Assembly: GCF_010015445.1 (NCBI RefSeq)
Contig: NC_053116.1
Coordinates: 3,322,068 to 3,386,067 of the forward strand
DNA length: 64,000 nucleotides
From: Perca fluviatilis
Lineage: Eukaryota > Chordata > Actinopteri > Perciformes > Percidae
Reading direction: 5' to 3'
Shown here: positions 11,466-21,524 of the stretch, one piece after another
Layout: the number at the start of each line of letters is the position of its first letter
How positions within the stretch are numbered: position 1 is the first letter of the stretch
Notes under the pieces: model-generated
Database searches by the model: none
The model's input: only the letters and a program-made list of their open reading frames with translations
Told to the model about the DNA's origin: nothing
Program-made: the position numbers and the translations under genes

Positions 11466-11634
11466 CTCCTCCTCCTTTCTCTTGCTCCCTCGCTCCTCTG
11501 AGTTTCCTGAGGCCTCACTGACAACTTTCCTCTTGCTCTCCTTCTTTTTCTCCTCCTCCTTGTGTTTCTGCATGTACTCGGCGATAAGGTCGGGGCCGTC
11601 CCGGTTGTCTTCCGGCTCCCATGTGTTATCCTCA
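11466..11634 (-). pseudogene. HP1/chromobox chromodomain exon, copy B
   Basis: The acceptor AG at 11635-11636 and donor GTGAGT (11460-11465) define a 169-bp exon homologous to 3881-4029. It encodes EDNTWEPEDN, then RDGPDLIAEYMQKHK and a Lys/Glu/Ser-rich hinge of about 30 residues. Family consensus NLDCPDLI reads NRDGPDLI here, so two conserved positions are substituted. Flanking intron homology to copy A runs from about 11368 to 11856 and stops about 50 bp short of where its own first-half exon should be. No such exon is found further right. Probably an orphaned exon from a partial tandem duplication. Confidence 0.75.
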
Positions 11635-11856
11635 CTGGAAAGGTGAGTGCAGACAGAAGAAAATCTCCTCAGGCTTTGTTTTTAGGCAATAAATTCTCAC
11701 TCTAATTGCTAATTCGTATTATTCATTTTTCTATTGCCATTTCGTAAGGTCATTTGCATGTCTGCAACTTAGTGTCAAAATACCAAACCTTCAACTTTTA
11801 GGGCATGATACAATGCCGAAATTTATGCTGTAGATTATTTGCAATTTGTTAATGAA

Positions 11857-12116
11857 CAAGATGCTCGTTTGTCCGGATGTGCCTGCTTGCTGTCTAAATA
11901 TGTCACATAAAATTTTATGAAAGTGATGCTTTTGAAAACATGATATTTCTGACAATAAATGAAAGATGTTTGAAATGGCATTTCTATTTTGTCTCGGCAG
12001 AGCTGAGAACAATCAGAACACGGCAACAACCCGTGCAGAACTGCAGACAATTCACCACTGCGGGTCAACAATAATGCCAACAATAAGTGTCTACGTCGGA
12101 AGGACTAACAGATAAA
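11857..12116. other. Unassigned sequence after the cbx duplication break
   Basis: Homology with the cbx copy A intron ends at about 11856. Beyond it lies AT-rich sequence with no recognised content. Confidence 0.3.
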
Positions 12117-12320
12117 ATGCCTACCCCTAAAGCTAAAAACCCCGTTCGCAGCGGTGGAAGCCCGGTGCTCGGAAGCTCCAATGGCCGCTACGAGTTCATG
12201 TCGCTGACCAAGCCGTTGAACCGGTCCTCGCTGTCTCATCTCCTCCAACGGCAGGGCTCCGAGCTTTGGAGAGCCCCACTTGGTGCTGGGCATGCGCGTT
12301 CGTGCGTGCGTGTGTGGTAG
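12117..12320 (+). CDS. Unidentified short ORF, possible 5' coding exon
   Basis: An ATG at 12117 opens 67 codons beginning MPTPKAKNPVRSGGS. The first 50 or so are Ser/Gly/Arg/Leu-rich and not low complexity, including GRYEFMSLTKPLNRSSLSHL. GC content and codon use look coding compared with the AT-rich flanks. From about residue 50 the sequence becomes less protein-like and runs into GT repeats. No family was recognised. It could be a first exon of a host gene, a retrocopy or chance. Confidence 0.3.
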   Translation: MPTPKAKNPVRSGGSPVLGSSNGRYEFMSLTKPLNRSSLSHLLQRQGSELWRAPLGAGHARSCVRVW

Positions 12321-12785
12321 TAAAGAGAGAATGGGAGAAGAAAGTTTGTGTGAGGTGGACCTGGGCCCTCATTTATAAAACCTGTTACGCAAGAAAAAGT
12401 TGCGTGAAGCAGGGTGAAATTTGTCCCCGCAACAGTCCTCGTAATAGTCATGATTTATAAAGAATTTCCATGCGTGAAAATGTTCCCAGTTTTACGCAAC
12501 CTTTTGACCACACGTGGGATTGTGGGTAATGCTCCAAAGGTTTTGTAGACTGCGTTTTAGTGAACTCCGATGGTATGCCCGTTTTCCGAACCTAACCCAG
12601 TTTTTGTTTTCCTGAACCCAACAATCCCGTTCTTTCTAAGCCAACCCAGAGCGCGGTTCGGGGCGGCTGCCAGCCGCAAGGGGAGGCAGGGGATCTTCCC
12701 ACACCGTGCAGCGGAGGAAATGCGCTTTTCCTCCGCTGCTCTCCCCTTCCTCTTCCCGTGAAATGCGCTGTTTGTTTGTTGTGTA

Positions 12786-12823
<38 letters not shown>

Positions 12824-13772
12824 TTTAAGTGGTCGTGTCTGATTGTAGGTGTCTGTGTGTGGGAATGTTGTCTTTCTGCACCTGCTATTCCCACACAAAT
12901 TTACAAAATTGTTACATTTCAAGCACTTACACCTGTTCTGATTAAGTTCTAAGAAATAAGCACCAATAATGATCCAGAATCTTGTTTCTATTTTTTTTAC
13001 CTTTTTAATAATTGAATTTCCTTGTTTTATCACAAAAAACGAAAATGATCATATGGTTATAAATGTGATCTCACAGGGGTAAATGGCAAATATGAACCAT
13101 AAATGATGTATATATCATTGGTAATTGAGCTAAATCTGTTAAGTATTAAGGCTGTGTAACCAAAATATGAACACCACACAAGGGTTACGGCTTCCAAATG
13201 GGATTTAGTTAGGAGCACATCGATCTCACAATCACTGAATCGTGTTTTTTCCCCACTTTTCCGTTTCGTGATTAGTGATCAAGGGCTCCTTTCAAGGCTG
13301 GAATATTCATTGATTGATTAACATGGACCTTATTAGGACAAATATGGGACGACCTTGGGAGAAGCGTGAGGCTCATGCAGGACTGCGTAAGGTAAGGCAC
13401 GTCCATATTTATAACGAGAAGATTGCGTACCAGTGTGCGCCGCAAGGTGTTATAAATCAGAATATTGTTTTTGCGTATGAAAATTCTGACTTTTTTGCGC
13501 ACCCAAATCTTCTCAGCTGTTGCCATTGTCTCTTCATGTGGCACATTATGTTTGGCACATTGTATGGGTCACTTCTTATATCATAACAAGGTAATACAAT
13601 GTGTATCATCAAGTGATGACTGATTAACAGTAATGTAAATGCTAAATGCCCTAATACAGGTTGATAATACAACAATGCAAAGTATAGGCTCTTAACCTTG
13701 CAGTTTTGCACTCCAGAAAGTGCCACCCACATAGGGAGAGCCCCCACATAACAAATACCAATTTAACCCCTG

Positions 13773-13776
<4 letters not shown>
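12321..13776. other. Unassigned sequence with (TG)n at 12788-12822
   Basis: CCTCATTTATAAAACCTG near 12365 and TTATAAATCAG near 13450 resemble ends of Harbinger-type elements but do not form a convincing pair. A TG microsatellite sits at 12788-12822. No gene recognised. Confidence 0.35.

Positions 13777-13858
<82 letters not shown>
13777..13858. repeat. (AT)n microsatellite
   Basis: About 40 uninterrupted AT units, self-complementary and able to extrude as a cruciform. Confidence 0.95.
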
Positions 13859-13862
<4 letters not shown>

Positions 13863-14004
13863 ACACACACATACATTGTTGGGAAGGATACTTTCAAAAC
13901 ATATTCCGTTACAGAATACATGCCCAAAAATGTAAATTGTAACTTATTCCGTCACGTTACTCAATCTGAGTAACGTTTTCTCATTACTTGGATTACTTCC
14001 ACAT

Positions 14005-14335
14005 TAGCCGCTTTCCGACCGGAGGAATTTTTGCAGTTCCTAGAACACAACGTTCCTAGACCCTTTTTTTCTCGTGTTCAGACTGGACCAATTTGTGGAT
14101 TATTAAGTTCCTCTGGCCGCAGTTCCTGTAACTCTTTCAGCTCCTACTTCAGGATTGGGTCTTTTCCGTTTTCCCTTTCCTGCATGTGGTGGTTAGATGG
14201 CTGTGATTATAATAACGGCCAGTGCGAATGCAAATGGAAAAAAACGGTTTTGGGGGAGAGTAGTTAGTAGAACTGTTTAGAAGTGGACTGTTCCTATAAC
14301 TACGTTCCTGTAACTACTTGGTCGGAAAGAGGCTA
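14005..14335. mobile_element. MITE with TAGCC-CTTTCCGACC inverted ends
   Basis: The left end TAGCCGCTTTCCGACC pairs with the right end GGTCGGAAAGAGGCTA. Internal CAGTTCCTAGAA and TTCCTGTAACTAC motifs extend the inverted similarity. No target-site duplication is clear and there is no ORF of note. Confidence 0.65.
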
Positions 14336-14595
14336 TTAAATTGCATTTTATAGTGTAGGAATGCGGCCATCACATACAGCTTACTAAACAGGCCTATTAT
14401 GGTGTGTTCTTCTGTTCCAACGAATGTATACCTGAACAAGCAGATAGATTTTTGTATTTGTAGTCCCGAACTGCATACTACAAAATGTAACCTACCACGA
14501 GCTAATTTTAGCTAGCGTTAACGTTAGCTAGCATGTCAAACGGGGCTAGTCAGTCTTTCAACCGCTCTGGGGCTAGTAAATCAGCACGTAGGAGA

Positions 14596-14597
<2 letters not shown>

Positions 14598-14651
<54 letters not shown>
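14598..14651. repeat. (TG)n(TA)n microsatellite
   Basis: TG run passing into TA repeats immediately beside the Tc1 terminus. Confidence 0.9.
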
Positions 14652-14652
<1 letters not shown>

Positions 14653-15128
14653 CACTCACCTAAAGGATTATTAGGAACACCATACTAATACAGTGTTTGA
14701 CCCCCTTTCGCCTTCAGAACTGCCTTAATTCTTCGCGGCATTGATTCAACAAGGTGCTGGAAACAATCTTTAGAAATGTTGGCCCAAATTGAGAGGATAG
14801 CATCTTGCAGTTGATGGAGATTTGTGGGATGCACATCCAGGGCACGAAGCTCCTGTTCCACCACATCCCAAAGATGTTCTATTGGGTTGAGATCTGGTGA
14901 CTGTGGGAGCCATTTTAGTTCAGTGAACTCACTGTCATGTTCAAGAAACCAATTTGAAATGATTGGAGCTTTTTGACATAGTGTATTATCCTGCTGGAAG
15001 TAGCCATCAGAGGATGGGTACATGGTGGTCATAAAGGGATGGACATGGTCAGAAACAATGCTCAGGTAGGCTGTAGCATTTAAACAATGCCCAATTGGTA
15101 CTAAGGGGCCTAAAATGTGCCAAGAAAA
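14652..15128 (-). mobile_element. Tc1-like transposon remnant, 3' half of transposase
   Basis: The terminus ACTCACCTAAAGGATTATTA is Tc1-like. The minus frame (about 15115 to 14685) encodes the second half of a Tc1 transposase. Visible motifs are the GYFQQDN block containing the second catalytic Asp, then SPDLNPIEHLWD with the third acidic residue (E of NPIEH), consistent with DD34E. The N-terminal paired-like DNA-binding region, first Asp and other terminus are missing. Sequence 15129-15305 is a different element end (GTCTGGACATGCGAGACTA). Confidence 0.85.
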
Positions 15129-15343
15129 CTATTTAGCAAGAAAACAAGGCTATTTAGCAGCGCCACCATGGCTCTGTCCAGCGCTCAGCGATTGTGATTG
15201 GTTTAAAGAAATGCCAATAAACCAGAGCACGTTTTTCTCCCATCCAGGAATGCTGTGTGGACTCTGCAGCGCTGTGGAGGAAGGTCTGGACATGCGAGAC
15301 TAGTGTGAAAGTGTAACAGATACTCACTTGCTATGACTATGGG
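15129..15343. mobile_element. Fragment of a non-autonomous DNA element
   Basis: It ends in GACATGCGAGACTA at about 15301, whose complement TAGTCTCGCATGTC is similar in style to the TAGCCTCGTGAGACC end at 45743. It abuts the Tc1 break. Only one end is present. Confidence 0.4.
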
Positions 15344-16034
15344 CCCAGATCCTTATGACCTGTCTCTCTTAGTTACCTGTTATAGTTACGCTGTTATAGT
15401 CCTAGACTGCCGGGGGACTTCCTTCCTTTGACACACTGAGCTGCTCTCTCCTCTCCCTTTCTATTACTGTTTCTATTACTGTTACTATTACTATTACTAT
15501 TTGTGTGCAGCCCGTCCCAGAAATGCTTGTTACTAATCCTAGCTTCTGGGGAGTTTACTCCCCGGAGTCCTTATGCTTTTTTCCCCAGCCGCATTTCCTT
15601 GGAGAACGTTGGCACCAAGACCCTGGTTGCAGCTGTCGCGTGGTCCTGCTGCACTCCCTGCTGAGCTCAGCGATGCCCTGCAATGTCATGCTGCGCGTCC
15701 TGCTGAACCCTGCAGCTTCTCCGCTACATCCAGTCACTGTTCCATTATTAATGTGACTACTATCGCCACTGTTCATCACACCCCCAACCGGCTCGTCAGA
15801 CACCGCCTACCAAGAGCCTGGGTCTGTCCGAGGTTTCTTCCCAAGAGGGAGTTTTTCCTCGCCACTGTCGCACTGCTTGCTCTTGAGGGAATTACTGGAA
15901 TTGTTGGAATTGTTGGGGCTTTGTAAATTATAGAGTGTGGTCTAGACCTACTCTATCTGTAAAGTGTCTCGAGATAACTTATGTTATGATTTGATACTAT
16001 AAATAAAATTGAATTGAATTGAATTGAATTGAAT
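15344..16034 (+). mobile_element. L2 LINE 3' region
   Basis: Matches the 3' part of the LINE at 7111-9378 in opposite orientation (shared AGAAATGCTTGTTACTAATC and GGGGAGTTTACTCCCC). It ends with TAAATAAAATTGAATTG pentamers. Coding sequence is absent. Confidence 0.8.
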
Positions 16035-17616
16035 AGAAGAATTTTAGGTTTGACTACTGGAGCACAGAGATACTAAGACAATGGTGCTTTGAAGTTGAAC
16101 AATGCCGGCTTTTTATATAAAGAAATGGTAAATGGATCCACATTCAACAGACAATTTGATAAGGACAACAGTTTGAATACCAAGATTTACAATTTTGGCA
16201 AATAAAGATCCTACAATCCCTCTTTTTCTATCTTTTAGGTGCACCTTTCTAACCTGTGTCACACTACACTTCAGGATTACAGTTCGATGTTCAAGTTACT
16301 ATGGAAAATAAAATAAAAATACACATACATTCATTGAAATCACAATCATATACCCCTGTATAACCTAATACTGTACAGTCTTAAGATAATTGAGCTGGTA
16401 AGACCAGTGTATGTTTCAGTCCAGGTGTACAGAAATGAATTTGTGCAAAAGCTGTCCTACTGCACCAGCGGATACAGTGTACATGAACAGACTCAAAACT
16501 CTTCCAGACTCCCGGGGGGGGGAAGGCTCGCCATCAATCCTGGGTGACACAACTTCACCAGAAGAAAAAAACAAAACACACAAAAAAACCTGACCTGTCA
16601 ATAGACAGAGTCAGAGAAATATCATAAGTATCAATTATGTCAAACTATCAAGTTCAATTAGTTATTTACCATAATTGATAAATAATAACAGCATTACAAT
16701 GAACAATGTAAAACTAGCTGCTTTACAATATACACAAATTCACATTTTCAAAAGAAATACACAATATACAAAAGTGCTGTGTTAACATTGGAAAATAGAA
16801 TCTCATTGAATCAATATTCTCACCGATTCTGTGGAGCAGCCTGGACACACCCAAAATGGCGGTAGCCAGCACAACCACGAGATCTCCACAACTAGCGAAA
16901 TAAAATTAAACTTACTAAACATATGCACTCTTTCACAGAATAAAAATAGCGAACAACACTTGATAATGCATCTTAATTCACAATGTAGGTGTTTTACCTT
17001 ACTTGTCGAACTAGTTGAAGAAAGATAACACGGAGGAAACTCCTGCCGCGTTTTTTTTGTTTTTGCCCAACAGATTCAATAGCGAAGCAGTCAAGTTCCA
17101 ACGAGGCCCCGCGGATGCAAAGACCCGACTAACCGTCAACTATTTTTGCAAGATCTAACACCAATATATTTAACTTCTCAAGCTCTTAACAATAAAACAG
17201 CAGGATTTATCCGTACACTCTGTTATCTTTCCTCACGTTAGTCTCTCTTCCGCAGTTTTTTTAGCTCAGACAGGTAGGCTGTGCCATTATTCCTACTTGT
17301 GCCTGATTGGCTTAAACAGACATGTCAGTCACTCAGTTTGCTCACTGTGATTGGACAATGGCTCAAACCCACAGACCTACATGCAGTCTCTAGCAACTTG
17401 TCTACATTCATGCATCTAGTGATTTAATTCACCCATTCATTACCACAATACATATACACATATAAATTTCTTTAGCCCAAAAGTCATGTGGGTTACAAAA
17501 GGAACCCTACTCCTAAAATAAAATAAACCAGGTTCTCTTGAACTTTTATGCTCTTCACTTCTGCAGATTGTTTCCCCCTTTATTTCCCCTAAAAACCCTG
17601 TTTACGTTGTTCCTAC
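16035..17616. other. Unassigned sequence
   Basis: AT-rich to about 17000, then moderately GC-rich. No exon, transposon terminus or repeat was recognised, apart from its position upstream of the zinc-finger-type exon. Confidence 0.3.
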
Positions 17617-17843
17617 CTTTCTCTTCATCATCTTCACTCTTCACAAGGACAGGAGTGAATGGGAACTTGGTGATATCAGCCTCCTCCAGCCCTTGAAGCT
17701 GCTCTCCCTCCTGACTGTTCTGTTCCTCCTGTTCCTCTTTAATGTGTAGGAGGGGGGTCCTGGCTCCTGCTGGTCCACACTGGAGCTACACTCCTGCTGC
17801 TCCTCTTTAATAACAATCTTGCTTTTGTTGTCTGGAGGCAAAG
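17617..17843 (-). pseudogene. C2H2 zinc-finger family, N-terminal acidic module exon (copy C)
   Basis: The minus strand has a polypyrimidine-AG acceptor (GTTACAG at 17844-17850) and a GTAGGA donor (17611-17616). It encodes ALPPDNKSKIVIKEEQQEC, SVDQQEPGPP, then in another frame IKEEQEEQ, EGEQLQGLEEADITKFPF and VKSEDDEEK. This is the acidic linker preceding the fingers in a large teleost zinc-finger family. The frame changes at the proline/CA stretch near 17748, as also happens in copy D. No fingers follow. A broken relative of 25797-26944, 27351-27703 and 53160-54436. Confidence 0.8.
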
Positions 17844-18167
17844 CTGTAACACAGACAGAAGTTAAAGTCAGTTAAAGCTTAGAGATTGCAGGGTTTCCCC
17901 CAGAAAAGTTGTTCGGCTCGGTGGCCAGTATGAAAATGAGACTCTAAAAAAGCTATAGGATTCCATAGGTTCCTACATGAATTCAGTGCTACAAGCTAAC
18001 TGGAGATTTTAAAATATGACTATGTCTAAGTACCGGTTAAGATGACTTGAATTGTCATTATGTTTTTGTATGTTGTATTTGTTCTTGTTATAGACACACA
18101 CACACAGACACACACACACACACACACACATTCATACATGTACTGAAAAACTGTTTTGTCAGTTAAG
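17844..18167. other. Intron-like sequence with CA repeat
   Basis: (CA)n lies at about 18093-18130. The 8-bp target duplication of the next element ends this interval (CAGTTAAG, 18160-18167). Confidence 0.6.
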
Positions 18168-19978
18168 TAGAGATGCACCGATTACAACTTTCTAGGCCGA
18201 TTCCTATTTTCTTTGAGTTAGGCCAGCCGATACCGATTTTAACTGATTTGGATTTCATTTTTTCTAACCACTTTACAGCACACACAAATATCTTTTCTTT
18301 AATAGAACATTTTACATAGAAAATTTTTTGAATAGATAATCGATCGCTATAAAATAGAACTATATAAATTACTCCTGGTGTGGGAAATTCACACACATCT
18401 AAAGTACAATGTTAGAACCATTTCCTTCTTTTCACATCCAATATCCAACTTAATATAATAAATATAGCCTTGCAGTATAAAGATATTTCTCAAAACACAC
18501 ACGCAGGCTTGTTTGAATGTCAACAGTAACGTTACCTGAAAACATAAACGTCACCGCTCATTTTACACACAGTTTAGCAACAAACTAAACGCTGGGGGAA
18601 GATTACTACAAGCGGTATGCACCCCCACTAACCTGGAAAGCGTTTTAAACAGTAACGTTAATACAGCGTGTCGGAGGAATACAGCCTCTCTCTCTTTTTT
18701 TTATTTTTAATACAGCGTCTCTTGCAGCCGGACGTCAGAGGCAGAGGGACAGTCACTGCAGCGTTCTTGTCTCATCTGGGGTCTGATAAACAGTAAATTC
18801 ATCAAAGTCAGGGTGCCCAACGCTATTTTCCAATAAACTGTAGCTGTCATATTTCACGGGACCCGCGGTTTTCATGTTCCACTTATTCAGCCTCAGAGGG
18901 GAGAGAGAGAGAGCGGCTGCAGATCAGTCGAGCAGACGGCTCTGCAGAGCCATGTATAATTACGACTTTATAACATTTCATAAACAGCTGATTGAGCGGT
19001 GGTGCGCTGATCTTGCGCAATGTTAATCATGCGGCGCCCGAGTGCATTTGACCGGCATAAAATCGGCATATGTCAGACTAACCTGCTGGTCGCCGGTCAT
19101 GGCCGATCACGTGAAAATCGGCCAATTCCGGTCACCGGCCGGTCAATCGGTACTAGGGGTGGTACGGTTCACAAAACCCACGGTTCGGTTTGTATCACGG
19201 TTTTAGGGTCACGGTTTTCGGTTCTGTACGGTTCTTGTTATTTTTTCTTTTAATCTTTAACACTCCAGAATATACTTCAGCATATGATATATAGCTAAAA
19301 TTAACATATTGAATGCATGTTGCACAAAACATGCACACAGTGGCAGTTCTATATATTGTTTTATTTCATCATAGGTACCATGAAATCCAAAATGTTCCCA
19401 CACACCAGACTATAAACGACGCTGGCGCATCCTCCAGCTCTGGGCAGCCTCTCTCCCACTTGACATTTCTGCAGGTGACGTGACGTGACCTGCAGCGGCA
19501 CCCCACTCCACTTGAGGAGCGGTCGGCTCGGTGTCTCTCAAAATCTGACGAAAATCTTTTAAACTGACCTTTGTCGATCTGAAATGAAGACAGATTCAGC
19601 AACTGCACGGCCTATTTCTCGCTTAAAATGTTTTCACAAACACGTTTCGGTGAACTATTTTAGTACAATATGAGATCGTATTCTGAACGAGCCGCCATGA
19701 CAGTCTATTTTGAAGTTAGGGACCAGCCAGACCCATGTGACGCGATCGTCCAATCAGCTGCCATGGGTTGCGTTTGTCACGCCCATCCCGCTCGTCATTT
19801 CCAGTTAGTGTTTTAACATAGGTGTATAAAGTGGGCACTACGGCAGTAAGAGGTTAGTGCAGCTTAACAGTGTACTGACGAACCGTGCGGTACACACATG
19901 CTCCGAACCGAGACTAGCGAACCGAGCGGTTCGGGTGTTTTTTCATGAACCGTACCACCCCTAATCGGTACATCTCTA
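18168..19978. mobile_element. Outer hAT-like element, split by a second hAT
   Basis: Termini TAGAGATGCACCGAT and ATCGGTACATCTCTA are inverted and flanked by the perfect 8-bp duplication CAGTTAAG (18160-18167, 19979-19986), the hAT hallmark. Without the insertion at 19146-19963 it is about 990 bp. No transposase is recognised. Related sequence (about 18540-18640) recurs inverted at about 33190-33310. Confidence 0.9.
19154..19963 (-). mobile_element. Inner hAT element with BED-finger remnant
   Basis: Perfect termini TAGGGGTGGTACGGTTCA and TGAACCGTACCACCCCTA are flanked by ATCGGTAC (19146-19153 and 19964-19971). The minus strand near 19375-19440 reads SGVWEHFGFHGTYDEIK, resembling the start of a BED zinc finger from a hAT transposase. 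The catalytic and dimerisation regions are missing, so it is an internally deleted derivative. It sits close to the outer element's right terminus. Confidence 0.9.
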
Positions 19979-19986
19979 CAGTTAAG

Positions 19987-20984
19987 GGAAATAAATATTG
20001 GAATAGCCTGTCCCCCACAATAAGGGTCCGTCCCACATACATCAATTTTAAAACTAATTTAAAATTTTGGCTTTTAGAAAACCAAAGATGCACTCACTTT
20101 TAACTGCATCACACATTTCACTGTGTAACGATCACATGTTCTGTTGTATTTGGTCTTGACTGTTGTTAGTGTTTGTCTTGCCTCTCAAACTATGAGGATG
20201 TTGCATGCTTGTTAGTTTTTTAAGTTTTTCTTTTTATGTATCTGTCTAGGATAAAATATAGATAGATAGATAAATGAAAATTAGCTATGGTGCTAACTAG
20301 CATATTTAAATTGTGTACTTGTACTGATGTCCATTAATATGCACTGTAAATAAACAATTAAATAAATACAGAGACACACACTGAGACACACGCACGCAAA
20401 CACACACTTACACACAGATAGACACGCAAGCACACACAGAAACACAACCACACACACACACACACACAGAGAGACACGAGTGCACACACAGACACACGCA
20501 CACCCAGAGACGCACATAGACAAAACCTTATGTTATGTAACCATAACCTATACAGTCCTAAGGGAATACCTATTAAATAAGAACCTGTGTTTATCTAGAA
20601 AACAGCCCCGAAATTCCCATCACCAACCCCACCAGACTCCATGTAAATAATCAGTACTTTTAGCGTGTATAGAGCCAGCATATTTCCACGTGTGAATTGT
20701 GTGGTGATTGTTGGAACAGTGGAAAGACAAACCAAGACGACTTTTGATAGTTTTATTGTATTTCTGACTGTCCACTTTGAATAGAGGAGTATGTTTTACG
20801 ATGATAAAAGTACTGATTATTTACATGGATTCTGGTGGTTTTGGCGAAGGCCTGTTAAAGAGCGAAGATTACAATAGAGCTTATGAACAAATGCTTATTT
20901 ACATACGTCCTATCATCATATCATTGCTGACAGAACAGATCACAGGAAGGAGAGAAAGATCAACTGAAGGTTTAATGACCAAAC
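19987..20984. repeat. Unassigned sequence with CA-rich repeat at 20360-20517
   Basis: An imperfect ACACACAGAGACAC array lies at 20360-20517. The frame across it is low complexity. The rest is unassigned and ends at the first exon of the zinc-finger-type gene. Confidence 0.6.
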
Positions 20985-21163
20985 CTGCTCTGTGTAACCG
21001 AAGCTGAGGACTGAAAACAGCGTCCAGTAGCTCCCGTTGTCGCTCGTTCTCAAAGTTCCTCCTCGTACTCTGCTATTGTTCTTTCAAACTGCCCAAATAT
21101 CTCTTCAGCAGCCGCAGTTAGTCGCTGCTTCACCAACGCTCTCAGCATCTGGACTTTACACAT
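20985..21163 (-). pseudogene. First coding exon of a teleost C2H2 zinc-finger family gene, frameshifted
   Basis: The minus-strand ATG at 21161-21163 begins MCKVQMLRALVKQRLTAA, then EEIFGQFERTIAEYEEEL. After a disruption come NERQRELLDAVFSPQL and LHRA, ending at a GAGCAG|GTTTGG splice donor (exon end 20985). This is the leucine-rich N-terminal exon that precedes the acidic module in this fish zinc-finger family. At about 21048-21054 only TGAG remains between EEEL and NERQ, where relatives carry about six codons. The deletion shifts the frame and makes an immediate TGA. Its phase-1 end fits the acceptors of the exons at 17843, 26944 and 27703. Confidence 0.8.
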
Positions 21164-21524
21164 TTTACCTCTTTCTCAACACAACAAAGAGACTCTGCTA
21201 GACGCCATCTTGTTCTATTATATTTTTTTTGACTACTTTCATCATTAAATGTTTATTTTCAACTCTTGCCATCTTGTTCAAAGTGTGAAGTTACGGTGCG
21301 TTCTTTTTGTCCACCGAAGTCAATCTATGAGTCGTTTCCCAGAGTTACGAACTGGAAGTTGCAAAAAGAATGCCACCGAGGTCGTATATACGACTCGTCA
21401 AGTCGTCTGAACTCAGAGGACCCCGAGTTCACTTTCAAAGATGGCTACGTCGTGCATCACACGTAGTAAACATTGTGGTTTTCTACAATTTTAAGCACTT
21501 TTGTCTTTGTTGTAACCAAATGGT

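Noticed and set aside
12362..13500. Harbinger-type element suggested by CCTCATTTATAAAAC
   Set aside because: No matching inverted right end or target duplication could be found.
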